Below, one piece after another: positions 41,728 to 49,147 of a DNA stretch of 64,000 nt. The notes under the pieces are model-generated. The model had not been told where the DNA came from. It saw only the letters and a list, made by a program, of their open reading frames with translations, and did not search any database. Numbering within the stretch: position 1 is the first letter of the stretch; each line of letters opens with the position of its first letter. Position numbers and translations under genes: made by a program. The stretch is taken from assembly GCA_017306245.1 (NCBI GenBank), contig JAFKIY010000003.1:310001-374000 (forward strand), written 5' to 3'. Origin of the DNA: Micrococcales bacterium. GTDB lineage: Bacteria; Actinomycetota; Actinomycetes; Actinomycetales; Microbacteriaceae.

Positions 41728-42794
41728 TCTTTGACCGTCACTTTCGAACCGAGTCGGAATGTTCCGGGGTTATCGTGTTTTTGCGCCGCCTGCGCCCAGG
41801 TCAGCAATTGGAGGGGAATGCTGGCCTGAATCACGTCAAAGAGCGGGCTTACCGGATGTGTGGCTAGATGGTCTCGGGCACCTAACGCTTCTGGGCCGAT
41901 CACGAGGACTTTGCTGCCCGCAGCTATGAGATCGGCGACCAGACTTGAGTCGTAAGGCCTGGTCGCTTCCTCGATCGCGACAACGACCATCGCGAGGTCG
42001 TTGCCCGCAAGTTCGAACGGTCCATGCCGAAACTCAGCCGCGCCCATGCCGATTACGGGGATTTGCGCGGCTTCCTTCATGATGAGGGCGCCGACATTGG
42101 CGGCGGCCAGACCTACGCCACGTCCGACGAAAACAATGTTGGGAGAATCGGAGCACCACTGTCTGAACGCCTGGCCGGAACCCGCCGGATCGTTCAGCTG
42201 CGCGGCGACGAGTGCGGACGTAGTTGTCGAAAGTTCACGGATTTCCGCGATCACAGAGTCGACATCCGCCCCTGAGAGGATTGCATCAATAGCAGCAAGG
42301 GCGACCAGAGTTGCCGTGAACGTCTTTGTCGATGGGCCGGTTTCGTCACCGGCGCGGATGTCCACGACGACATCCGCCGCTTTTGCGAGCGCGTTGTCGA
42401 CACCGTTGGACACGGCGATCAAAGAGCAGTCCAGGTCCGCAACGACTTCGGCGAGCCTCACGATCTCCGCACTCAGCCCGGACTGGCTCACGGCGATCAC
42501 TGCTGCCCCATCGCGAAGGAGCGGCAACCCGAAATGAAGGAGTTCGGCTGTATTGATAAGAAGTGCGGCTCGCCCGTGCCGGTTGAGAATGCTCTCGAGT
42601 GCGCCGAGGGCTTCAAAGGAGCTCCCCATGCCGGTCAGCACGAGAGTTCCGCCGGAACGCGTCAGTTCCTGAATCCGGGCCATCCCCGAGGCTTGCGTGC
42701 TCAATCCGTCTGCCGCACGCACTATGGCGTCGGGCTGTTCGCAAATCTCGGCGAGAAACGGATCAAGTCCGGGAAGGGAAGTGACATGGTTCAT
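41724..42794 (-). CDS. SIS-domain sugar-phosphate isomerase/deaminase-like protein
   Basis: A 356-residue protein with two SIS domains. Domain 1: VLTGMGSSFEALGALESIL and AVSQSGLSAEIVRLAEV, with the Ser-x-Ser-Gly phosphosugar loop. Domain 2: FVGRGVGLAAANVGALIMKEAAQIPVIGMGAAEFRHGPFELAG, with the EFRHGP motif found in GlmS, AgaS and FrlB-type enzymes. It lacks the glutaminase domain of GlmS. The likely job is isomerising or deaminating an amino-sugar or fructosamine phosphate produced by the ROK kinase. The ATG at 42794 precedes the first helix; AAAGAG is upstream. Confidence 0.8.
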   Translation of the reverse strand: MNHVTSLPGLDPFLAEICEQPDAIVRAADGLSTQASGMARIQELTRSGGTLVLTGMGSSFEALGALESILNRHGRAALLINTAELLHFGLPLLRDGAAVIAVSQSGLSAEIVRLAEVVADLDCSLIAVSNGVDNALAKAADVVVDIRAGDETGPSTKTFTATLVALAAIDAILSGADVDSVIAEIRELSTTTSALVAAQLNDPAGSGQAFRQWCSDSPNIVFVGRGVGLAAANVGALIMKEAAQIPVIGMGAAEFRHGPFELAGNDLAMVVVAIEEATRPYDSSLVADLIAAGSKVLVIGPEALGARDHLATHPVSPLFDVIQASIPLQLLTWAQAAQKHDNPGTFRLGSKVTVKE

Positions 42795-42810
42795 GGCGTG
42801 CTCTTTTCTG

Positions 42811-43701
42811 TTATTTGACCGAGCCTGCGGCAATGCCTTCGATGAAGCGCCGTTGAAGGATGAGGAAAATCACGATCATCGGGAGGATGGTGACCACAGA
42901 GCCAGCCATCGTCTCCGGCCAATTGACCGTGTTCTTGCGGGACAACAGCGTTAGTCCGACGGGAAGGGTTCTGTTTGCGTCGCTATTGGAGACCAGGAGC
43001 GGCCACAGAAAGTCATTCCATGCGTTGAGGAACACAAAGATCATCAAGGTTGCAATGGCCGGCGCAGCAATCGGCAGCACGATTCTCCACAGGATCCGCC
43101 ACTCGCCGGCCCCGTCCAGTCGACCCGCCTCGATGACCTCGTCGGGAATTGTGGCAAAGAACTGTCGAAGCAGGAAAATGCCGAAAACCTGAACCATGGA
43201 GGGCAGGACAATCCCGGAAAGGGTGTTCACTCCCAACCAGGGAATCATATCGTGCAGAGCGACCATGATCCGATAGAGGGGAATGAGGTTCACCTGCGAC
43301 GGGATCATGAGCGTAACCAGCAGGACACCGAAAATCACATCGCGGCCGGGAAAGTTGAGTTTCGCGAATGCGTAAGCGGCGGCCGTGTCGAAGATGACGT
43401 TGAATCCGACGATCAGCACCGTCACCGTCACGCTGTTGAGAAAGTAAAGCGGAAACGCGATCTCGGTGAATACACTGTGAAACGCGTCAAAGGAGATCGG
43501 GTTGGGAATGACTCCACCATGAGGGTCGAAGACATCCTTCGCGGCCTTCAGGGAAGTGCTGAGCGCCCAAATGAATGGCGTGAGCATCAATAGGGAACCC
43601 GCGATGAGGATCAGATGGAGTGTTGCCCTCTTGGACAGTCGCCAAATTCTGCGGGTGGGCCGTATTGCCGCAGACCGTCCTATGGTTGCTGCGCGACTCA
43701 T
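42811..43701 (-). CDS. Carbohydrate ABC transporter permease, MalG type
   Basis: A 296-residue inner-membrane permease with six spans. The first span is HLILIAGSLLMLTPFIWALSTSLK, and the EAA cytoplasmic loop EAGRLDGAGEWRILWRIVLPIAAPA (about residues 200-224) docks with the ATPase. It is the MalG-like second permease of a CUT1 sugar importer. Its ATG overlaps the stop of the first permease by four bases. No ATPase is encoded nearby, so a shared MsiK-like ATPase elsewhere is likely. Confidence 0.9.
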   Translation of the reverse strand: MSRAATIGRSAAIRPTRRIWRLSKRATLHLILIAGSLLMLTPFIWALSTSLKAAKDVFDPHGGVIPNPISFDAFHSVFTEIAFPLYFLNSVTVTVLIVGFNVIFDTAAAYAFAKLNFPGRDVIFGVLLVTLMIPSQVNLIPLYRIMVALHDMIPWLGVNTLSGIVLPSMVQVFGIFLLRQFFATIPDEVIEAGRLDGAGEWRILWRIVLPIAAPAIATLMIFVFLNAWNDFLWPLLVSNSDANRTLPVGLTLLSRKNTVNWPETMAGSVVTILPMIVIFLILQRRFIEGIAAGSVK

Positions 43702-44681
43702 GACCACTTCCGCGCGAGTCGAACCTGGAGGTACGAAAGGCCTGCCAGGACAGCAACGAGCAGGTAGGCGATGGCAGAAGCCTGGCCGAGGTCGAGCGCT
43801 CGGAACCGGTTGATCAGGTAATAGACAACCGTGAGGGTGGAATTGATGGGACCACCCTGGGTCATGACGTAGACCTGATCGAACACCTGAAACGCGCCGA
43901 TCAGTCCGATGACGTAGACGAAGACGAATGTGGGCCTCAAATAGGGGAGCACGACGTGCCAGAAGCGCCTGAATGGTCCTGCGCCATCGATGCTTGCCGC
44001 TTCCAAGAGATCCGGTGGAAGCCCCTGAAGCGCCGCGAGAAAGACCACCATCTCGAACCCGAAGCCTTGCCAAATGCTGGCGATCGCGATGGCTGGCAGG
44101 GCGGTGTTGGGGTCGGCAAGCCATTGGTGGCCCGTAATTCCAAACAAGCCCAGCGCTTGATTGACGATCCCCCCATCGTTGAGAAGTAGCTTCCAGACCG
44201 CGGCTACCGCGACGAGGGCAGTTGTGACGGGGAGGAAAAACGCAGCTCGGTAAAATGCTCGGCCTCGCATTTTGCGATTGAGGAGAATTGCCGTTGCCAA
44301 CCCGAGTGCTGGCCCAACCGCCATCGTGGTGACGGCGAAGAACGCGGTGTTGAGAGCAGCTTGATGAAAGAGCGGGTCGCCAAGCAAATCAAGATAATTC
44401 TGAAACCCAACCCACTGGGGATCGCCCAATCCCGTGTACTTGGTGAAACTCCAGACGAACGAGAGCGCCATGGGCCAAAAGGTCAACAACCCGAGGATGA
44501 TGACGGCGGGGGCGATCATCGCGTAGCCAGCCCACCATTGGCTTCGGTTGCTGTGACCGATACTCCGCGGCCACCGAGATGAGGCGGCCGATCTCGAAGT
44601 CCCCGTGGCCCGCCCCGGGGTCGGAGCGGCTAGAGACCGCTCCGACCCACTTTTTGTGTCGAGGTTACTTGGCGAGTTCAC
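43698..44681 (-). CDS. Carbohydrate ABC transporter permease, MalF type
   Basis: A six-span CUT1 permease of about 327 residues: AMIAPAVIILGLLTFWPMALSFVWSFTKYTGLGDPQWVGFQNYLDLLGDPLF, and the EAA loop EAASIDGAGPFRRFWHVVLPYLRPTFVFV. The start is uncertain. The only in-frame starts in the plausible range are GTG 44681 (overlapping the binding-protein gene by 17 bases, no clear ribosome-binding site) and an ATG at the first span, which would truncate it. The Ser/Arg-rich leader of the longer form includes a strong intercistronic hairpin. Confidence 0.82.
   Translation of the reverse strand: MNSPSNLDTKSGSERSLAAPTPGRATGTSRSAASSRWPRSIGHSNRSQWWAGYAMIAPAVIILGLLTFWPMALSFVWSFTKYTGLGDPQWVGFQNYLDLLGDPLFHQAALNTAFFAVTTMAVGPALGLATAILLNRKMRGRAFYRAAFFLPVTTALVAVAAVWKLLLNDGGIVNQALGLFGITGHQWLADPNTALPAIAIASIWQGFGFEMVVFLAALQGLPPDLLEAASIDGAGPFRRFWHVVLPYLRPTFVFVYVIGLIGAFQVFDQVYVMTQGGPINSTLTVVYYLINRFRALDLGQASAIAYLLVAVLAGLSYLQVRLARKWS
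44618..44648 (-). promoter_or_regulatory. Intercistronic hairpin after the binding-protein gene
   Basis: A perfect 12-bp stem (GGGTCGGAGCGG at 44618-44629, complement at 44637-44648) with a 7-base loop starts 16 bases after the binding-protein stop. There is no T-tract after it in the direction of transcription. Such hairpins protect upstream mRNA or partly terminate, giving more binding protein than permease. Confidence 0.55.
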
Positions 44682-45969
44682 TATCGGCCGATTTCGCAGC
44701 CGCGTCCAGGGCGTCTTTCGGCGAAGCCTTCCCGAGAAGTGCGGTTTCGAGCGCATTGGTGATGCTGCTGTCAATGGACTCCCACTCAGCGACATACGGG
44801 AACGGCGTCGCCGTCTCCATTGCTGCTTCGAAATCCTTGAAAGGCACTTCACCTCCGAAATAGGGATCAGGTTCGGAGAGGGCCGGCATCGCCAGTCCGG
44901 CGGTTGTCGCCGGGGCGGCACCGGCCGCGGTGAATACAGCCTCCTGATTCTCCGGCGCAAGAAGGAACTGTGCGAACTCCCAGGCGGCCGCTGCGTGCTT
45001 GGCTCCGGTGGGAATCACCAGACCCGTTCCGCCCAGATAGCTTCCTTGCTGCTTGCCGACGGGGGCCGGCGCGACTGCCCACTTGCCGGACTGCTCAGGT
45101 GCACCGTCCTTGATGACACCCATCATGTACGGGCCGTTGATGAACATACCTATGCGCTCATCTTTGATCCCGGGCATCCCGGTCGAGTCGCCTTCGGAGG
45201 GCCCCCAGTAAATCCCACCAGCGTCCAGGAGCTTCTGCATGTATGCGAGTGCTCCCACACCCGCGTCACTGTTGAACTCGGCCACAGTGTCGTCCTCGTT
45301 CAAGAAACGTCCGCCGTTCTGAGCGAGCAATTGCGCGAAGTGGAAGCTGTCCGGAAGGATCTGCAGAGCATACTTGTCGAACGTTCCGTCTCCGTCAGTA
45401 TCTTCGGCCATGGAGCTGACCGTCTGCAGGAATTCGTCCCACGTGGTCGGGACGGTCAACCCTTTCGCCTTCAGGACATCGGAACGATAGTAAAGGCAGT
45501 AGGCATCGAAGTCATACATTGCTGCGACATATGTGTCGTTGTACTTCATCGCTCCCAGAGCCCCGGCATTGTAAACATCCGAGAACGCCTTGCCGTTGAT
45601 CATGTCTTTGGACACCGGGGTCAGGTCGCTCAGGAGGCCACCCGATGCGAAAGTGGGAAGCCACGTCATGTCTGCGGTGACGAGGTCCGGTGCCGCGCCT
45701 GAGGAAACGGCGACGGGGAACTTATCGAGCATCGAATCCCAGTCGAGTGCTTCCACCTGAACTGTGATGTTCTTGTGGGTCTTCTCGAACTCGGGAACTG
45801 CAGCCGTGATCGGCGAGGCGGATCCGTAGTAATCCCAGACCACGATGGTCTGATCTTCGTCGGACGCAACCCCGCTGCCTCCTGACGAGCATCCGGAGAC
45901 GGTGACTGCGGTTGCCGTGAGCATTGCCGCAGCTACTGCCGCAACGCCGTGCTTCTTCATTATCTTCAT
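44665..45969 (-). CDS. Sugar ABC transporter substrate-binding lipoprotein
   Basis: A 434-residue extracellular solute-binding protein of family 1. Lipoprotein signal peptide with lipobox VSGC (about residue 27), then a Ser/Gly linker and IVVWDYYGSASPITAAVPEFEKTHKNITVQVEALDWDSMLDKFPVAVSSGAAPDLVTADMTWLPTFAS, the typical N-lobe of CUT1 binding proteins. GKWAVAPAPVGKQQGSYLGGTGLVIPTGAKHAAAAWEFAQFLLAPENQ is the hinge-proximal C-lobe. It captures the oligosaccharide outside the cell. AGAGG lies 10 bases before the ATG. Confidence 0.92.
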   Translation of the reverse strand: MKIMKKHGVAAVAAAMLTATAVTVSGCSSGGSGVASDEDQTIVVWDYYGSASPITAAVPEFEKTHKNITVQVEALDWDSMLDKFPVAVSSGAAPDLVTADMTWLPTFASGGLLSDLTPVSKDMINGKAFSDVYNAGALGAMKYNDTYVAAMYDFDAYCLYYRSDVLKAKGLTVPTTWDEFLQTVSSMAEDTDGDGTFDKYALQILPDSFHFAQLLAQNGGRFLNEDDTVAEFNSDAGVGALAYMQKLLDAGGIYWGPSEGDSTGMPGIKDERIGMFINGPYMMGVIKDGAPEQSGKWAVAPAPVGKQQGSYLGGTGLVIPTGAKHAAAAWEFAQFLLAPENQEAVFTAAGAAPATTAGLAMPALSEPDPYFGGEVPFKDFEAAMETATPFPYVAEWESIDSSITNALETALLGKASPKDALDAAAKSADSELAK

Positions 45970-46005
45970 TTCGGTTCAACCTCTCGTGTTTTGGGGGCGG
46001 GCAGG

Positions 46006-46860
46006 CTATTGAGCGAGTTCGCCCTTGTGGTCTTTTGATGGTGGATTCCAGCGAGGGTCCAACCCACCGCGAACAAGAGCCAGGGTTGCCCGATTTCGGT
46101 GCATCTCGAGGTGGTACCGGGCTCGATCGCCGCGCACAACGCTGCGGCAATACTCCACCGCAGTCCCGTCGGCGACGTAGGACACTAGTTCAAGCTGCAT
46201 TGCCGGCTGGTGCGCATCCTGTTCCAGAAGCGAAGCTTCTCTCTTGGTGGGCAGTATGGGTTCCACAGTCTCTTTGGCGTGATTGACCTCCAATTCGTAG
46301 TCGGTTGCCATGATGTCGTACAGGGATCGATGCTCAATGTCCTTTTCCAGGAACCCGGGGAACAGGTGTGCTGGCAACTCAACCTCCTCGAGGAGCAGGG
46401 GACTGTCGGCGGCGAAGCGGACGCGTTCGAGGCGGTACACCGCGCTGCCCGCCGGAAGTCCGAGTCCGAACGCTGCGGCGGGGCTGGCTTCAGCCAGAGC
46501 GAGGCTCACCATGACCGTCTTGGGGGAGAGCTGACGCTCTGTCATCTCGTCGGTGAAGCTCGTTAGTACCAGCAGGTCGCGATCGACGGGAGTGGAGGAT
46601 GCGAACGTCCCTCGCCCCCGCTTACGAACGATGCGGCGCTCCCTGGAGAGCTCGTCCAGGGCCCTGCGGACGGTGATGAGGCTGCAACCGAACTGGGTCG
46701 CGAATTCTCGCTCGGTCGGCATTGCGGCATCGGGCCCCCAACGGCCGGCTTCCAGATCGGCCCTCACGGATGCGTAAACCTGTTGGTAAAGAGGTACCTC
46801 CTTATGCGTCGAGGAACCCGGCGTCTCGTCGCTCTCTTTTTTCGGCGGTTGCGGCGTCAT
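46006..46860 (-). CDS. GntR family transcriptional regulator (HutC/UTRA subfamily)
   Basis: A 284-residue regulator. The winged-helix DNA-binding domain is PLYQQVYASVRADLEAGRWGPDAAMPTEREFATQFGCSLITVRRALDELSRERRIVRKRGRGTFAS (residues 23-90). It is followed by a UTRA effector domain (VYRLERVRFAADSPLLLEEVELPAHLFPGFLEKDIEHRSLYDIM and YHLEMHRNR near the end), which binds phosphorylated or free sugars. It heads the sugar operon and probably represses it until the sugar is present. AT-rich inverted repeats upstream are likely operators. Confidence 0.9.
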   Translation of the reverse strand: MTPQPPKKESDETPGSSTHKEVPLYQQVYASVRADLEAGRWGPDAAMPTEREFATQFGCSLITVRRALDELSRERRIVRKRGRGTFASSTPVDRDLLVLTSFTDEMTERQLSPKTVMVSLALAEASPAAAFGLGLPAGSAVYRLERVRFAADSPLLLEEVELPAHLFPGFLEKDIEHRSLYDIMATDYELEVNHAKETVEPILPTKREASLLEQDAHQPAMQLELVSYVADGTAVEYCRSVVRGDRARYHLEMHRNRATLALVRGGLDPRWNPPSKDHKGELAQ

Positions 46861-46894
46861 CGGATTGGGGCCTCTCGGTTATGGCGGAAACTGG

Positions 46895-46942
46895 TCTAAT
46901 TGGTTCAGCGTATTCGGAAACATATAATGTTTGCCAATTAGA
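46895..46942. promoter_or_regulatory. GntR-type operators and divergent promoter region
   Basis: The gap between the GntR and ROK genes is clearly AT-rich. TCTAATTGG (46895-46903) and CCAATTAGA (46934-46942) form a perfect 9-bp inverted repeat around the palindrome AAACAT-ATA-ATGTTT (46918-46932). A consensus TATAAT lies at 46923-46928 with TTGGTT 17 bases before it, so operators flank and cover a promoter core reading toward the ROK gene. Confidence 0.6.
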
Positions 46943-47129
46943 TTATGAAGAAGTATGCACACCTGTCGCGCTCTTGTCAATGACCTGAATGCTCTATTCG
47001 TATTATCTTTGTTGTCGTGATTGAGCGATAGCTGGCTCTTGTCGTGCCGTGTTCGGTGCTATGTCCTAGCGACACTGCGTAGACGCATCGGGATACAACA
47101 TAATCTGAAAATTGAGGATGTTATAGTCA

Positions 47130-48158
47130 ATGATGACCACACGGATGCAAAGATTGAACCCTGATGGATGGCCGGCGTTGGCGCTGGACATCGGCGGAAC
47201 GTGGTGCCGCGCGGCAGTGGTCGGCGAGGACGGAACGCTTCTTGCGAGAGCAAAGTCTCGAACGTTTCCGGAACGCAGCGGTCCCGAAATTGTTGAGGAT
47301 TGCCGGAGCCTCATAGCAAAAGTCGCTGCAGAGGTAGGAATCGGCATCACGGACGTCGGGGTGAGTGTCACCGGTCCAGTCAACCCGCAGTCAGGCGTGA
47401 TCTACTCTCCCCCGAATGCTCAGGGGGGGCTCGCGGGGTTACCGCTTCGGACAGAACTATCCCGGAGACTGGATGGGGCGCAGGTCTTGGTTGTGAAGGA
47501 CACCAACGCCGCAGCGTTAGCGGAGCAGCAGTTCGGAGTAGCCCGCGGCGTACGTGATTTCGTCTACCTGACCATATCCACGGGAATCGGCGGTGCGGCC
47601 GTCATCCAAGACCGTCTGATACTTGGCGTTGACGGTTGCGCCGGTGAGATTGGGCATGTCTCGGTCGATCCGAATGGGCCGGTCTGTGGATGCGGACGTC
47701 GGGGGTGTCTCGAATCCATTGCGTCCGGCCCCGCCCTCGCGCGGCGCTACTCGGCTGCACGTGGCGCCGGTGCCATCGACAATGCCTCGGCGTCGGCCTC
47801 GGCGAGCGGCAACCTGGAGGGTGTCGACGTTTCGCGTGCTGCAAACGAGGGTGACGCTGTTGCCTTGGAAATTCTCGATTCCGCTCGGGCCGCAATCGCA
47901 TCGGCCGCTGTTGACATCGCCAATCTGTACAATCCCGCCCTGATCGTGATCGGTGGTTCTGTGGCCCGAGCGAACCCCGAGTGGCTGACAAGCGCGGGTG
48001 ATGCGGTGGACCGTCTGGCGCTCTCTCCAACCCGCGAAACTACGCAAGTCGTTGCATCCGGCCTCGACGACGATGCCGGTCTGCTGGGGGCGGCCCTGAT
48101 TCTCCAGTCTGGTGCGGCACAAACGGCTCACGGTACGCGCATCGGCGGCGAGAACTAG
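47130..48158 (+). CDS. ROK family sugar kinase
   Basis: A 342-residue ROK protein. ALDIGGTWCRAAVVGEDG (ATP phosphate loop, near residue 16), GVSVTGPVNPQSGVIYSPPN, VKDTNAAALAEQQFGVARGVRDFVYLTISTGIGGAAV and the zinc-binding GHVSVDPNGPVCGCGRRGCLE (CxCGxxGCLE) are all present. No helix-turn-helix precedes the kinase fold, so it is an enzyme rather than a ROK repressor. It should phosphorylate a hexose or an N-acylated amino sugar released by the hydrolases. GAGGAT lies upstream; two adjacent ATGs leave the start open by one codon. Confidence 0.88.
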   Translation: MMTTRMQRLNPDGWPALALDIGGTWCRAAVVGEDGTLLARAKSRTFPERSGPEIVEDCRSLIAKVAAEVGIGITDVGVSVTGPVNPQSGVIYSPPNAQGGLAGLPLRTELSRRLDGAQVLVVKDTNAAALAEQQFGVARGVRDFVYLTISTGIGGAAVIQDRLILGVDGCAGEIGHVSVDPNGPVCGCGRRGCLESIASGPALARRYSAARGAGAIDNASASASASGNLEGVDVSRAANEGDAVALEILDSARAAIASAAVDIANLYNPALIVIGGSVARANPEWLTSAGDAVDRLALSPTRETTQVVASGLDDDAGLLGAALILQSGAAQTAHGTRIGGEN

Positions 48159-48919
48159 CTGGGGCCGCGGATGCGACGGCTCAGGGTATTGGATGCGGCG
48201 GTGACGGCCCGTCCGAACCGTACCCACTGCGCGTCGTCCACGAGCGTGCGCCGGAATGTGAGGCCGATTGCCGCAGCCGGGTAGTCGTTGTGGTCGAGCA
48301 CGGTCGCCGCGACCGACGCGTACGCGGGGTCGATGTCGCCATCCTCCGTGGCCCAGCCGCGCTCGCGGCAGGTGTCCAGCAGCAGGTCAAGTTCGCGCAC
48401 GGATGCTGGCCCGTTCTCGGTGCGCAGCGACAGCGCCGACTCGCGGTAAATCGCCTCGAATTGCGCACGGTGCAACGCGGCGAGCATCGCCCGTCCCGTC
48501 GCGGTGAGGTGGGCGGGGAGGCGCACTCCGATGCTCGTGACGACGGCGGGCGCACGCGGGGCGGCGACCTTGGAGGCGTAGACGACATCCGCGTGCTGAA
48601 GCACGCCGAGGTGGGCGACGACGGGCAGCTTGGTCTCGGCGACGAGCCGCTCCAGAACGGGCGCTGCGAGCGTGGCGAGGGCATTGGATGCCAGAACCGA
48701 CGATCCGATTTCGCCAAGCAGCGGGGCGAGCGCGTAGCCCTGGTGTTCGGGCGAGTGTACGACGAATCGCTCATCCTGAAGCACGCGCAGCAGGTGATAG
48801 ATGCTCGACCGTGGCAGGCCGAGGTCCCGGCTGATGGTGGTCGCGCGCACCGGCCCGCTGTGGCCGGCCAGGTACCGGATGATGCGCAGCGTGTTCCGCG
48901 CGGCAGGCACACTCGTCAT
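48155..48919 (-). CDS. IclR family transcriptional regulator, probably of hut
   Basis: A 254-residue IclR regulator. The N-terminal winged helix is AARNTLRIIRYLAGHSGPVRATTISRDLGLPRSSIYHLLRVLQDERFV (residues 6-53); the C-terminal effector domain includes LPVVAHLGVLQHADVVYASKV, RLPAHLTATGRAMLAALHRAQFEAIY and PAYASVAATVLDHNDYPAAAIGLTFRR. It is divergent from hutHUI and overlaps the ROK gene's end by four bases. The gap before hutH contains a perfect palindrome suitable for it. GGAGGAA lies upstream of the ATG. Confidence 0.9.
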   Translation of the reverse strand: MTSVPAARNTLRIIRYLAGHSGPVRATTISRDLGLPRSSIYHLLRVLQDERFVVHSPEHQGYALAPLLGEIGSSVLASNALATLAAPVLERLVAETKLPVVAHLGVLQHADVVYASKVAAPRAPAVVTSIGVRLPAHLTATGRAMLAALHRAQFEAIYRESALSLRTENGPASVRELDLLLDTCRERGWATEDGDIDPAYASVAATVLDHNDYPAAAIGLTFRRTLVDDAQWVRFGRAVTAASNTLSRRIRGPS

Positions 48920-48978
48920 CGTTCCTCCGTCGCCCTTGGCGTGTTTGGTGGCCCCCCATCCGCCATCCCTCTCTTGAA

Positions 48979-49071
48979 AATTCAGGAAACTGCGTTTGGC
49001 GTTTGCGGCAGCATCCGGATTCTCGGGGGTCGGATGCTCGGTCGTTACGCGATTTCCTGAATTCTCAGGAA
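48979..49071. promoter_or_regulatory. IclR-type operator sites upstream of hutH
   Basis: TTCCTGA-ATTC-TCAGGAA (49054-49071) is a perfect 7-bp palindrome. A second copy of the half-site, AATTCAGGAAA (48979-48989), is an exact inverted match to TTTCCTGAATT at 49053-49063. The first site lies just upstream of the inferred hutH -35, the second near the IclR start. Confidence 0.62.
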
Positions 49072-49084
49072 GAGGGCGGGGCCA

Positions 49085-49112
49085 TTGTCTGGGGTACCAG
49101 ACACTTTATCGT
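49085..49112 (+). promoter_or_regulatory. hutH promoter with palindrome between -35 and -10
   Basis: TTGTCT (49085-49090), 16 bases, TATCGT (49107-49112). The spacer is almost filled by the perfect 7-bp palindrome TGTCTGG-GGTA-CCAGACA (49086-49103), a classic place for a repressor. GAATTGG occurs twice downstream (49114-49120 and 49134-49140), 20 bases apart. Confidence 0.5.
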
Positions 49113-49147
49113 CGAATTGGGTCCAGTGCATTGGAATTGGGGCTCTA

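Noticed and set aside
41059..41829. A 256-residue plus-strand frame in the sugar island
   Set aside because: Antisense to the GH5/GH42-like gene; no recognisable fold.
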